From positions 24,019-88,018 of the forward strand of contig ONEB01000008.1 of the NCBI GenBank assembly GCA_900316745.1: a stretch of DNA of 64,000 nucleotides, read 5' to 3'. Under the pieces are notes generated by a model. The model was not told where the DNA came from. It saw only the letters and a program-made list of their open reading frames with translations, and did no database searches. Both the position numbers and the translations under genes were made by a program. Within the stretch, counting starts at the first letter, position 1; each line of letters opens with the position of its first letter. Source of the stretch: an uncultured Eubacteriales bacterium. GTDB lineage: Bacteria > Bacillota > Clostridia > Oscillospirales > Oscillospiraceae. Below, in pieces: positions 55,053-62,342 of this stretch.

Positions 55053-56332
55053 TTCTTTCCCTCCCGTCTCGTGGTAATGATGTCGAGGATCTCGGCGTCA
55101 GTGTAATACCGCGCGCTGGTGTAGGTGCGCAGCTTGTTTGAAGAAGTGATCACGGCCTTTTTCTTGCACAGGGGATTGTTCATATACATCAGCGGGCAGA
55201 TATAGCTCAAAACCACGCCCGTGCGGCGCAGCTGCTTACAGTAAGGTGTTTTTTCAAAGCTCTTGATCACGCCTGTGGAGGCGGTGAACACGGTCTTGAC
55301 CGTCACCTTGCGCAGTCCCTGTTCTTTCAGCCGCGCGGTGAGCGCCTTCGTCCACTCGGTGAGCTGCCGCAGCGTCATGTGCGGGCAGCCGACGAAGCAC
55401 AGCGCAGGCTCCGCGTCGGGATTTTTCCAGACGACGGGGTAGCTGTCTTTCACGCGCTGCAGCTCCGCGTCGTCAATGACGTAGACCTGCGCGTTTTCGC
55501 GGATGAGCGTCTCGCCCTGCTCCTTTGCCTCGGGCGTGAGGTTCTCGATGTGGTAGAGCCCCACCGCGCCGTTCGAGGCGCAGGCCGCGCCGAAGTCCTT
55601 GAGATAGGTCGTCGCGTCCTCGTTCAGATCCGTCCCCAGCCAGCGGTCGAGCCCCTTGACGTACGGCACGTCCTCCATGACCTTCATGCCGATGGCGGAG
55701 CCGAGCAGCTGCGCCTCGGGGCGGGTCTGGCAGCGCACTTCGATGATCCAGTCCGCCCTGCGTCCGTCGTCCGTGAGCAGCCCGAATTCCGGCACAAAGC
55801 CGGCCACCGAGCCCATCAGCTCAATGATGCCGGAGTTGCGGTTGCAGCGCGCGCCGAGCACGGAGTTTGCGTAAACGACGGCGGAGCTCTCCGCCCAGGA
55901 GAGAATGTCGCCCTTTTTCGGGACGTTGCCGACCTGGGGCAGATAACTGGTGCAGGTGTAGCTGTCCTCGCCGAGCAGCCCCAGCGCCTCCAGCTGCTTT
56001 TCATACCGCGCCTGATCGGTGTACATGATTTTTTTGAATACGATGTCGTCGAGCAGAGAGCTGGGCACATGCCTGTCCAGCGGGCGCGGGTCGGCGGTGA
56101 ATTTCTGACCGCTCAGCAGTCCCTCGTCCAGAAGCTTCTGGTAGAGGTCATACACGGGCCCGAGGACTTTCAGGCCGAAGCTGATGACCGTGTGACCGTA
56201 TTCGCTCGTCACGGGCACCATGCGCTTGGCGTCAAACGCCTCGCCGTACATCACGAGCGTTTTGACGACCTTGGCCATTGTCTCGCCCCGTGCGCCGTCC
56301 AGCAATGCCTGTTGTTCGCTTGTCAGGATCAT
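55049..56332 (-). CDS. Aconitase X catalytic (large) subunit, DUF521
   Basis: 427 residues. ILTSEQQALLDGARGETMAK, TSYLPQVGNVPKKGDILSWA, SSAVVYANSVLGARCNRNSG and CFVGCPHMTLRQLTEW match the aconitase X catalytic domain, including Cys residues in the cluster-binding region (CTSY.., GARCNRN, GCPH). Aconitase X enzymes hold a 3Fe-4S or mononuclear iron site and dehydrate hydroxy acids. It is the first gene of the pair. Lack of adjacent mevalonate genes or proline racemase leaves the substrate open. Confidence 0.92.
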   Translation of the reverse strand: MILTSEQQALLDGARGETMAKVVKTLVMYGEAFDAKRMVPVTSEYGHTVISFGLKVLGPVYDLYQKLLDEGLLSGQKFTADPRPLDRHVPSSLLDDIVFKKIMYTDQARYEKQLEALGLLGEDSYTCTSYLPQVGNVPKKGDILSWAESSAVVYANSVLGARCNRNSGIIELMGSVAGFVPEFGLLTDDGRRADWIIEVRCQTRPEAQLLGSAIGMKVMEDVPYVKGLDRWLGTDLNEDATTYLKDFGAACASNGAVGLYHIENLTPEAKEQGETLIRENAQVYVIDDAELQRVKDSYPVVWKNPDAEPALCFVGCPHMTLRQLTEWTKALTARLKEQGLRKVTVKTVFTASTGVIKSFEKTPYCKQLRRTGVVLSYICPLMYMNNPLCKKKAVITSSNKLRTYTSARYYTDAEILDIITTRREGKK

Positions 56333-56388
56333 AGAACCTCATTCCTCCTTGTTCAGATTTCAGAATACCGGGCGGATGATATCCGTCC

Positions 56389-57327
56389 CTATATCATCAC
56401 CCGGGCGGCAAACGCTGTCACGAGCTTTTCATACCGCTCGGGATCGATCACATAGCTGATGCCGTGGCTGGCGCCGGGGAATGTGTGGCGCTCCATCATC
56501 GTGGGGTGATAGCTCAGGAGCTCCGCGCTCATTTCCGGCGGCACAAAGTCGTCGTCCTCGCCGTGGATGAGCAGGATGGGCACGCGCGTGTGCTTCACGG
56601 CCTCGCGCACATCCGTGTCTTTCAGGTCGAACCGCCCCCAGAGCTTCGATGTGAGCGCCGCGAGCACGCCCGCAAGCGGCTTCGGAACGCCGGCGCCTGC
56701 CGCCACGCGCACCAGAATGTCGCGCCCGTTGGAGTAGGGGCAGTCTGCCACAATGCCGCGCACCTGTTCCGGAAGCTCGAGCGCCGAGGCGAGCAGCACG
56801 GTCGCCGCGCCCATGGAGATGCCGAAGAGCATGATTTTGCTCTCCGCGCCGAAGCGGTCTGCTGCCCAGCGCGTCCAGCGCAGACAGTCCAGACGCTCCT
56901 TTGCGCCGAACGTCATCGTGTGGCCCTCGCTGCCTTTCTGCCCGCGCTGCTCGATGAGCAGCACGCGCCAGCCGTTTCGGATCAGCATGGACGCTCCGCC
57001 GGAGAAGTCGCGCGAGGGCGTGCCACGCCAGCCGTGAAAGCAGATCGCCACCGGCGCGCCCGGACGCGCGTCATACAGCCGCGCCCGCAGCCGCAGTCCG
57101 TCGTGCGACGTGATGTACACCGGCTCATAGGGGATGCTGTTCATGGTTCGGATCAGCGTGAGAATGTCGTCATAGATCGGGGCGACCTTTTTTGTTTTCA
57201 CGACGCTGAAGTCGTCGTTCTGCGTCCTGTTCGGCGTGTGGAATGCTATGTTGTATACCGCGCCTGTCGCGGCTGCCGTCAGCGCGGCGAGCCCTGCGCC
57301 GAGAAGCGGAAGCGTGTGCTTGCCCAT
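56389..57327 (-). CDS. Membrane-anchored alpha/beta hydrolase
   Basis: 312 residues from the ATG at 57327, behind AAAAAGGA (nine bases); the frame opens further upstream without a suitable site. An N-terminal helix (about 5-25) is a signal anchor. The alpha/beta-hydrolase core has the oxyanion HGW near residue 105 (AICFHGWRGTPSRDFSGGAS), nucleophile elbow GISMGA, acid in LLIHGEDDDFVPP and catalytic His in GASHGI. This fits BAAT/YqkD/BEM46-like esterases that face outward. Substrate unknown. It is divergent from the riboswitch-controlled permease. Confidence 0.87.
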   Translation of the reverse strand: MGKHTLPLLGAGLAALTAAATGAVYNIAFHTPNRTQNDDFSVVKTKKVAPIYDDILTLIRTMNSIPYEPVYITSHDGLRLRARLYDARPGAPVAICFHGWRGTPSRDFSGGASMLIRNGWRVLLIEQRGQKGSEGHTMTFGAKERLDCLRWTRWAADRFGAESKIMLFGISMGAATVLLASALELPEQVRGIVADCPYSNGRDILVRVAAGAGVPKPLAGVLAALTSKLWGRFDLKDTDVREAVKHTRVPILLIHGEDDDFVPPEMSAELLSYHPTMMERHTFPGASHGISYVIDPERYEKLVTAFAARVMI

Positions 57328-57410
57328 GGGAAACCATCCTTTTTTCATCACTTTAAAACAGTATACCGCTTTTTCGGCAGAACGGCAAGATGCTGTTGAG
57401 AAAAAACGGC

Positions 57411-57439
57411 TTGACTTTTGACGGCGCTTCCCATACAAT
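57411..57439 (+). promoter_or_regulatory. Promoter of the riboswitch-permease transcript
   Basis: TTGACT (57411-57416), 17-base spacer and TACAAT (57434-57439). Transcription would start near 57446, immediately before the conserved riboswitch 5' element, leaving a 290-base leader. No gene lies in the 57328-57736 gap; this promoter, the leader RNA and a terminator occupy it. Confidence 0.8.
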
Positions 57440-57446
57440 GTCCATC

Positions 57447-57655
57447 AGCAAAGGGGAGTAGCCCTCGTCGGAAGAAACTCGCTCCATTCCGCCGCTGAAC
57501 ACAGGCTGTGCCTGCGTTCCCCGTCTCCATATCCGCTCCTTCCTTCCTCCTCTCCAAATCAAACAGGCATGTTTGATTTGGCGGAAAGTTCGGTGCGATA
57601 TGGCAGGAGCGCCTTCTGGCGAGACATGGTAACGTCAATACACGGCCTTTCAGAC
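57447..57655 (+). promoter_or_regulatory. Candidate yybP-ykoY (Mn2+) riboswitch
   Basis: The leader begins with AAAGGGGAGTAGC (57451-57463), the hallmark ligand-loop element of yybP-ykoY RNAs. CACAGGCTGTGCCTG (about 57499-57514), GGCGAGACATGG (about 57617-57628) and ACGGCCTTT (57641-57649) follow; CCTTT can pair with the AAAGG at the start to close P1. A terminator at 57679-57722 and the permease gene come next, consistent with Mn2+-induced antitermination. I assign the class from the 5' element and context; a covariance search is decisive. Confidence 0.65.
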
Positions 57656-57678
57656 CCGTTTCCATGTTGAAAGAGTGC

Positions 57679-57722
57679 AAGACTTTTGCCGCATGGGGTT
57701 CCATACGGCAAAAGTCTTTTTT
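57679..57722 (+). terminator. Expression-platform terminator of the leader
   Basis: aagacttttgccg and cggcaaaagtctt form a perfect 13-base stem followed by six T, ending just 15 bases before the permease ATG. A terminator placed between promoter and gene implies conditional read-through. Confidence 0.9.
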
Positions 57723-57736
57723 GATATTGAGAGGAT

Positions 57737-59023
57737 ATGATGCTTATGTTCAACCAAATGACGATCGCGCTCATTTTGTTCGCGCTGACGTATATCCTGC
57801 TGCTGGCATTGCCGGAGAAGCGGCATTGGGTGGCGCTGGTCTCGGCGGCGCTCTTCATTGCGCTCGGCATTCTAAAGCCCGGCGCGGTCCCCGGCGCGAT
57901 CGACTGGAATGTGCTCATGATGATCGCGGGCACGATGGGGCTTGTCTCCATCTTCATCGACACGGGCATGCCGTCTCTGATGGCGGACGTGCTGCTCGAT
58001 AAGGTGAGCACCGTGCGCGCCACGATCATTGCCCTGTCGCTTTTCGCGGGCATCGTGTCCGCGTTCGTGGACAACGTCGCGACCGTGCTCATGGTGGCGC
58101 CTGTTGCGCTTGCCATCGCCAAGAAGTTCAACATCTCGCCCGTGCCGATGATCATTGCGATCTCCGTGTCCTCGAACCTCCAGGGCGCGGCGACCCTCGT
58201 CGGCGATACCACGAGCATCCTGCTCGGCGGCGCGGCGGACATGGACTTCATGGACTTCTTCTGGTTCAAGGGACGCCCCGGCATGTTCTTCGTCGTCGAA
58301 ATCGGCGCGCTACTCACGGCCTTTGTGCTGCTGTGGCTCTTCCGCCGCGACAGGCAGAAGACCGAGGCCAAGGAGCACACCGTCGTCACGGACTATCTGC
58401 CGACCGTGCTGCTTGCGGGAACGGTGCTGCTGCTGATCGGCGTTTCGTTCTTCCCGAACCGTCCGAGCATCACCAACGGCGTCATCTGCATGACGATGTT
58501 CGTGATCGGCCTGATTGCGAGCCTCCTGAAGAAAAAGAACGCGGAGGCCCTCGCTAAGCCGATCCGAGAGATCGACTACCAGACGCTGCTGCTTCTGGCG
58601 GGCCTCTTTGTTGTCATCGGCGGCATCACCGAGGCGGGCGTCATCGACGCCATTGCGGGCATCTTCCGCAAGCTCGGCGGCGGCAACGTGTTTCTGATCT
58701 ATACGATCGTGGTCTGGTCGAGTGTGCTGTTTTCCGCGTTCATTGATAACATCCCCTATGTCGCAACGATGCTGCCCGTCATGGCGAAGCTCTCCATGGG
58801 ACTCGGCATCGAGCCGTATCTGCTGTATTTCGGCCTCTTAACGGGCGCGACGCTCGGCGGCAACCTCACGCCTATCGGCGCCTCGGCGAACATCACGGCC
58901 ATCGGCCTGCTGCGCAAGGATGGTCACGAGGTCAAGACGTCGGACTTCATGCGCATCGGCGTACCGTTCACGCTCACAGCCGTCGTCACCGGCTATCTCC
59001 TGGTCTGGCTCCTGTGGAAATAA
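57737..59023 (+). CDS. Ion-transporter-superfamily permease (ArsB/NhaD/SLC13-like)
   Basis: 428 residues with eleven or twelve helices. The start is one of three nearby ATGs (57737, 57740, 57746) behind GAGAGG. Two inverted-repeat halves show the IT-superfamily motif: SAFVDNVATVLMVAPVAL near residue 115 and SAFIDNIPYVATMLPVMA near 335, and paired hairpin motifs SNLQGAATLVGDTTSILLGG and GNLTPIGASANITAIGLL. Members carry citrate, arsenite, sodium or dicarboxylates. The substrate is unknown, but if the leader is a Mn2+ riboswitch the protein may export or tolerate divalent metal (citrate complex or Mn2+). A strong terminator ends the gene. Confidence 0.85.
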   Translation: MMLMFNQMTIALILFALTYILLLALPEKRHWVALVSAALFIALGILKPGAVPGAIDWNVLMMIAGTMGLVSIFIDTGMPSLMADVLLDKVSTVRATIIALSLFAGIVSAFVDNVATVLMVAPVALAIAKKFNISPVPMIIAISVSSNLQGAATLVGDTTSILLGGAADMDFMDFFWFKGRPGMFFVVEIGALLTAFVLLWLFRRDRQKTEAKEHTVVTDYLPTVLLAGTVLLLIGVSFFPNRPSITNGVICMTMFVIGLIASLLKKKNAEALAKPIREIDYQTLLLLAGLFVVIGGITEAGVIDAIAGIFRKLGGGNVFLIYTIVVWSSVLFSAFIDNIPYVATMLPVMAKLSMGLGIEPYLLYFGLLTGATLGGNLTPIGASANITAIGLLRKDGHEVKTSDFMRIGVPFTLTAVVTGYLLVWLLWK

Positions 59024-59037
59024 CCGAATATAGATAG

Positions 59038-59073
59038 AAAAAACCAGCGGACGGTTTGTCCGCTGGTTTTTTG
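59038..59073. terminator. Bidirectional terminator
   Basis: aaaaaaccagcggac and gtccgctggtttttt form a 15-base stem with a ggttt loop and T tracts in both directions, between the permease gene and the convergent GT-B-like gene. Confidence 0.92.
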
Positions 59074-59083
59074 TCTGCGGGAG

Positions 59084-60529
59084 TTAGAACTTGCCCTCCG
59101 CCGCAAGTTTGATGACGTTGTACGCGCCGTCGTAGATGCCGATGCTCTTGCCGGTCTCGATGGCCTTGCACATGCTCGAGAGCACCTCGCCGTCGTTCGT
59201 CATGAGGTCAAGCATTGCGCCGATCTCGGGCATCGTGCGGCACTCGTAGGTGCCGTCGCCGAGCTCCGCCGTGCGGATTGCGCCCCAGGCCTCGTGCCCG
59301 CCGACGCGTTTGATCATGAGCTTCGGAATCGGGTAGTAGGCAAGCTCGCTCGGCTTCGTGATCAGCACGTCCGAGCAGCGCATGAGGAGGTTTGTGATAT
59401 ACACGGCCGCGAAGATGTCCGCGTCGTAGAACGCGTGGATCCCCGTCACGGGACCCGTGAGCGCGGCTTCGGCAAACCGCGCGGCGCCGTCGTAGTCGTC
59501 AAAGTGCGTCTCGGCGAGCGCCTTGAACGCGGGGACTTTGCCGCAGATCGTGTCGAACACGGTGCGGTGGTCGCCGAAGTTCATCAGGAGCGTCGCGCGG
59601 CCGGCTTCAATGTCGGGCAGGAGCTTTTCGATCATGCCGATGAAGAGATCCTGCTGCGCGCCGGCGCCGCCCACGGTCATCAGATAGCGCCGGGGCGCGC
59701 CGCTCGTGAGACGGTCGATGCGGTGCGCGTTGTCGGTCTCAATGTTCGCCACGAGCTCGTGGTCGATGTAGTGACCGGTGTAGAAGAGGCTTCCCTGCGG
59801 CATGGGCTTGAGCGGCGTCTTTGCCATGCCGCGCAGGCTCTTGTAGCCGAGGAAGCTGGAGGGCGTCTGGATCGTGTGCTTCGCGCCCTCGGCAAGGTGC
59901 AGCGCCATGGGCCAGTTGTCGGGGATCGCGTTCACGACGTTCGTGAGCCCCGCGTGCACGGCGGCCTGCGCCGGCCAGACGTGCGTCGCGACATAGGGGA
60001 TGTCCTTCGGCAGTGCCCGCGCCACGGGCGCCATGAGCTCGGCCTTCTTCTGGTCGGCGGCGTTGTAGGTCAGCTTGCGGAAGCCCTCGCTGTTTTCATA
60101 CTCCCAGAAGATATTGAAGAGCTTCGACTTCTGGCTTAAGCGGGAGCCGAGACTGTACAGGTCGTTCTGGTGGCGGATGACCTTGCCGCAGGTCGTGTCC
60201 TTAAAGGAATGCAGGTCGAACCACAGCGGCTTGTAGCCCAGCGCCTGAGCCGCCGACGCCATCGCCATCGAGATGCGATAGTGGCCGAAGCCCATACGGA
60301 TGTTGCCGATCACGACGGCTTTATCGTCAAATTCCATGTTCGCGCCCGGGGTGAGCACGAGATTCTTCGCGCCAAACGTCTCCAGCACGTTGTTGTCTGC
60401 GGTCGTGAGGTGGTATTCGACGCTGCTGTCGTCGCCGAATTTCCTGCGGTAGCTCTCCGCGCCTTTCACCGCCTTGCGGTAATCGCGATCGGAAAGGGGA
60501 TTGCCGAAGATCATTTTCGCTTTATCCAT
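59084..60529 (-). CDS. Conserved protein with GT-B (glycosyltransferase-like) features
   Basis: 481 residues from the ATG at 60529 (GGAG eight bases upstream); a much longer frame crosses the divergent promoter and is not coding. The segment IGNIRMGFGHYRISMAMASA near residue 75 recalls the Gly-His loop of MGDG synthase/UGT-type enzymes (G.GH...a.a.a...), and RYLMTVGGAGAQQDLFIGMI near 255 and ITKPSELAYYPIPKLMIKRV near 400 resemble the donor-binding side of a GT-B fold. A family name does not come to mind. The protein is soluble. Divergent from a GH36 galactosidase, it may act on galactosyl compounds; that is speculation. Confidence 0.65.
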   Translation of the reverse strand: MDKAKMIFGNPLSDRDYRKAVKGAESYRRKFGDDSSVEYHLTTADNNVLETFGAKNLVLTPGANMEFDDKAVVIGNIRMGFGHYRISMAMASAAQALGYKPLWFDLHSFKDTTCGKVIRHQNDLYSLGSRLSQKSKLFNIFWEYENSEGFRKLTYNAADQKKAELMAPVARALPKDIPYVATHVWPAQAAVHAGLTNVVNAIPDNWPMALHLAEGAKHTIQTPSSFLGYKSLRGMAKTPLKPMPQGSLFYTGHYIDHELVANIETDNAHRIDRLTSGAPRRYLMTVGGAGAQQDLFIGMIEKLLPDIEAGRATLLMNFGDHRTVFDTICGKVPAFKALAETHFDDYDGAARFAEAALTGPVTGIHAFYDADIFAAVYITNLLMRCSDVLITKPSELAYYPIPKLMIKRVGGHEAWGAIRTAELGDGTYECRTMPEIGAMLDLMTNDGEVLSSMCKAIETGKSIGIYDGAYNVIKLAAEGKF

Positions 60530-60592
60530 TCCGGTTTCTCCTTTATAAATCCAGTTGACAAAATGGGTGATGTTTGTTAGCCTGTTGTTACA

Positions 60593-60621
60593 AATATACC
60601 TTATTCTCAGACTTGGGTCAA
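60593..60621 (-). promoter_or_regulatory. Promoter of the GT-B-like gene
   Basis: Minus-strand TTGACC (60616-60621) and TATATT (60593-60598), 17 bases apart, in the 118-base intergenic region shared with the alpha-galactosidase gene. Confidence 0.7.
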
Positions 60622-60647
60622 GCTTGACATTTGAGGAGTGACACGCT

Positions 60648-62282
60648 ATGAAATGTGAGATCCGGTATAAGCGCGGCGCAGTGGTGGAGACGCTTTCGTT
60701 CTCCGGCACGGAGGAGCGCAGCCTCTTTCGGCTGGAGGCGGCGGCGCTCACGGCGGCGCTCGCCGAGGAGGAGGACGGAACCCTGCGCCTGATGCTCACG
60801 CCGCATGAGCCGGTGGAGCTCGTGAGCGCCAAGGTGGAGCTGCCGTTTCACTTCCGCGATTCGGATGCGCTCTTTCTGAACGGCTACCAGTCCTGGACGG
60901 ACAGCGAGGAGCTCTCCACACTGAGTGTCATGACAGGTCTGCTGCAGGCGCCCAGGGCCGCGCAGGAGCGCTTCGTGCTGCGCGCCTACGGCGACTATGA
61001 CTTTGAAAACTATTCCGCCCGCCCCGGCGAGCTGCACGGCTTTACCTACGCATACGTCCGCCGCGGCTCGGAGTATCAGCTCTTCGGCTCGCTCAGCGAG
61101 CGCGCGGGCTTCACGGCGATCCGCTTTTTCGCGCGCCAGAACCGCATCGAGCTTGCGCGCGACTGCGCCGGCCGCGTCATCACGGAGCCCTTTGCCGCCC
61201 TCGAGGTGGCGCAGCTCAGGGGCACGGAGCATGACGTGTTCGATCTCTGGTTTGCCAAGCAGAACATCGCGCCGCCGACGGCAAAGCCCATCACCGGCTA
61301 CACGAGCTGGTATAATTTCTATCAGGATATCTCCGAGGAGAAGATCCTGAAGAATCTCGACGCCGTGGCGAAAGCGCCCGTGCACTTTGATGTGTTCCAG
61401 ATCGACGACGGCTTCCAGACGCACGTCGGCGACTGGCTGAGCATTGACAGCAAGAAGTTCCCGAACGGCATCAAGTGCATTGCCGACCGCGTTCGCGCGC
61501 TCGGCATGACGCCGGGACTCTGGCTTGCGCCGTTCGCCTGCGAATACGGCTCCGAGATGGCGGCGCAGCACCCCGACTGGCTCCTGCGCGACGAGAAGGG
61601 CGAGCCCATTCGCGGCGGCATCAACTGGGACGGCTTCTGGGTCTGGGACTTCTACAATCCCGAGGCGCGGGAGTATATCCGCAAGTGCCTGCAAACGGCG
61701 GTCAGGGACTGGGGCTTCGGCCTGCTGAAGCTCGATTTCCTGTACGCCGTGTGCCTGAAGCCGACCGCGGAGCGCACGCGCGGCCAGATCATGTGCGAGG
61801 CGATGGACTTTCTGCGCGAGGCGACCGAGGGCGCGCTTTTGATCGGCTGCGGCGTCCCGCTCGGCGCTGCCTTCGGCAAGGTGGATTATTGCCGCATCGG
61901 CTGCGATGTGGGCCTGGACTATAACGATAAGCTCTATATGCGCCTTGCCCACCGCGAGCGTGTCTCCACGCGCAACTCCATGCGCAACACCGTCTTCCGC
62001 CGCCAGCTCTCCGGCAGAGCCTTCTGGAATGATCCCGATGTCTTCCTCCTGCGGCATGACAACATCTCTCTCACATGGGAGCAGCGCGAGACGCTCGCAA
62101 CCGTCAACGCCCAGTTCGGCGGCGTGCTGTTCACGTCCGACGACGTCTCGAATTACGACACCCAGCAGGCGGAGCTCCTGGACCGCACGCTCCATCCGGC
62201 AAAGGCGAAGGAGGTCTCCACCAGACGCATCGGCACCCGCCAGATCCTGCGCCTGGACGGCAAACGCGTGATCCTCTATTAA
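60648..62282 (+). CDS. Alpha-galactosidase, GH36 family
   Basis: 544 residues; TGAGGAG lies before the ATG. A short N-terminal beta-sandwich (about 1-200; FLNGYQSWTDSEEL) precedes a TIM barrel: TGYTSWYNFYQDISEEKI near 210, VFQIDDGFQTHVGDWL, GLWLAPFACE. The nucleophile Asp is in FGLLKLDFLYA (about 360) and the acid/base Asp in YCRIGCDVGLDYND (about 420). It is shorter than typical GH36 (about 720), lacking the large N-terminal domain, and belongs to a compact clade. It is cytoplasmic (no signal peptide) and would hydrolyse alpha-galactosides imported by another system, none of which is visible here. Confidence 0.88.
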   Translation: MKCEIRYKRGAVVETLSFSGTEERSLFRLEAAALTAALAEEEDGTLRLMLTPHEPVELVSAKVELPFHFRDSDALFLNGYQSWTDSEELSTLSVMTGLLQAPRAAQERFVLRAYGDYDFENYSARPGELHGFTYAYVRRGSEYQLFGSLSERAGFTAIRFFARQNRIELARDCAGRVITEPFAALEVAQLRGTEHDVFDLWFAKQNIAPPTAKPITGYTSWYNFYQDISEEKILKNLDAVAKAPVHFDVFQIDDGFQTHVGDWLSIDSKKFPNGIKCIADRVRALGMTPGLWLAPFACEYGSEMAAQHPDWLLRDEKGEPIRGGINWDGFWVWDFYNPEAREYIRKCLQTAVRDWGFGLLKLDFLYAVCLKPTAERTRGQIMCEAMDFLREATEGALLIGCGVPLGAAFGKVDYCRIGCDVGLDYNDKLYMRLAHRERVSTRNSMRNTVFRRQLSGRAFWNDPDVFLLRHDNISLTWEQRETLATVNAQFGGVLFTSDDVSNYDTQQAELLDRTLHPAKAKEVSTRRIGTRQILRLDGKRVILY

Positions 62283-62294
62283 AACATCTGCAAA

Positions 62295-62330
62295 TAAAAA
62301 TCCCTTCACCGGACGGTGAAGGGATTTTTT
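62295..62330. terminator. Bidirectional terminator
   Basis: aaatcccttcacc and ggtgaagggattt form a 13-base stem with a ggac loop; T tract on both strands. It separates the galactosidase gene from the convergent nadE. Confidence 0.92.
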
Positions 62331-62342
62331 GTCGGTGGGGGA

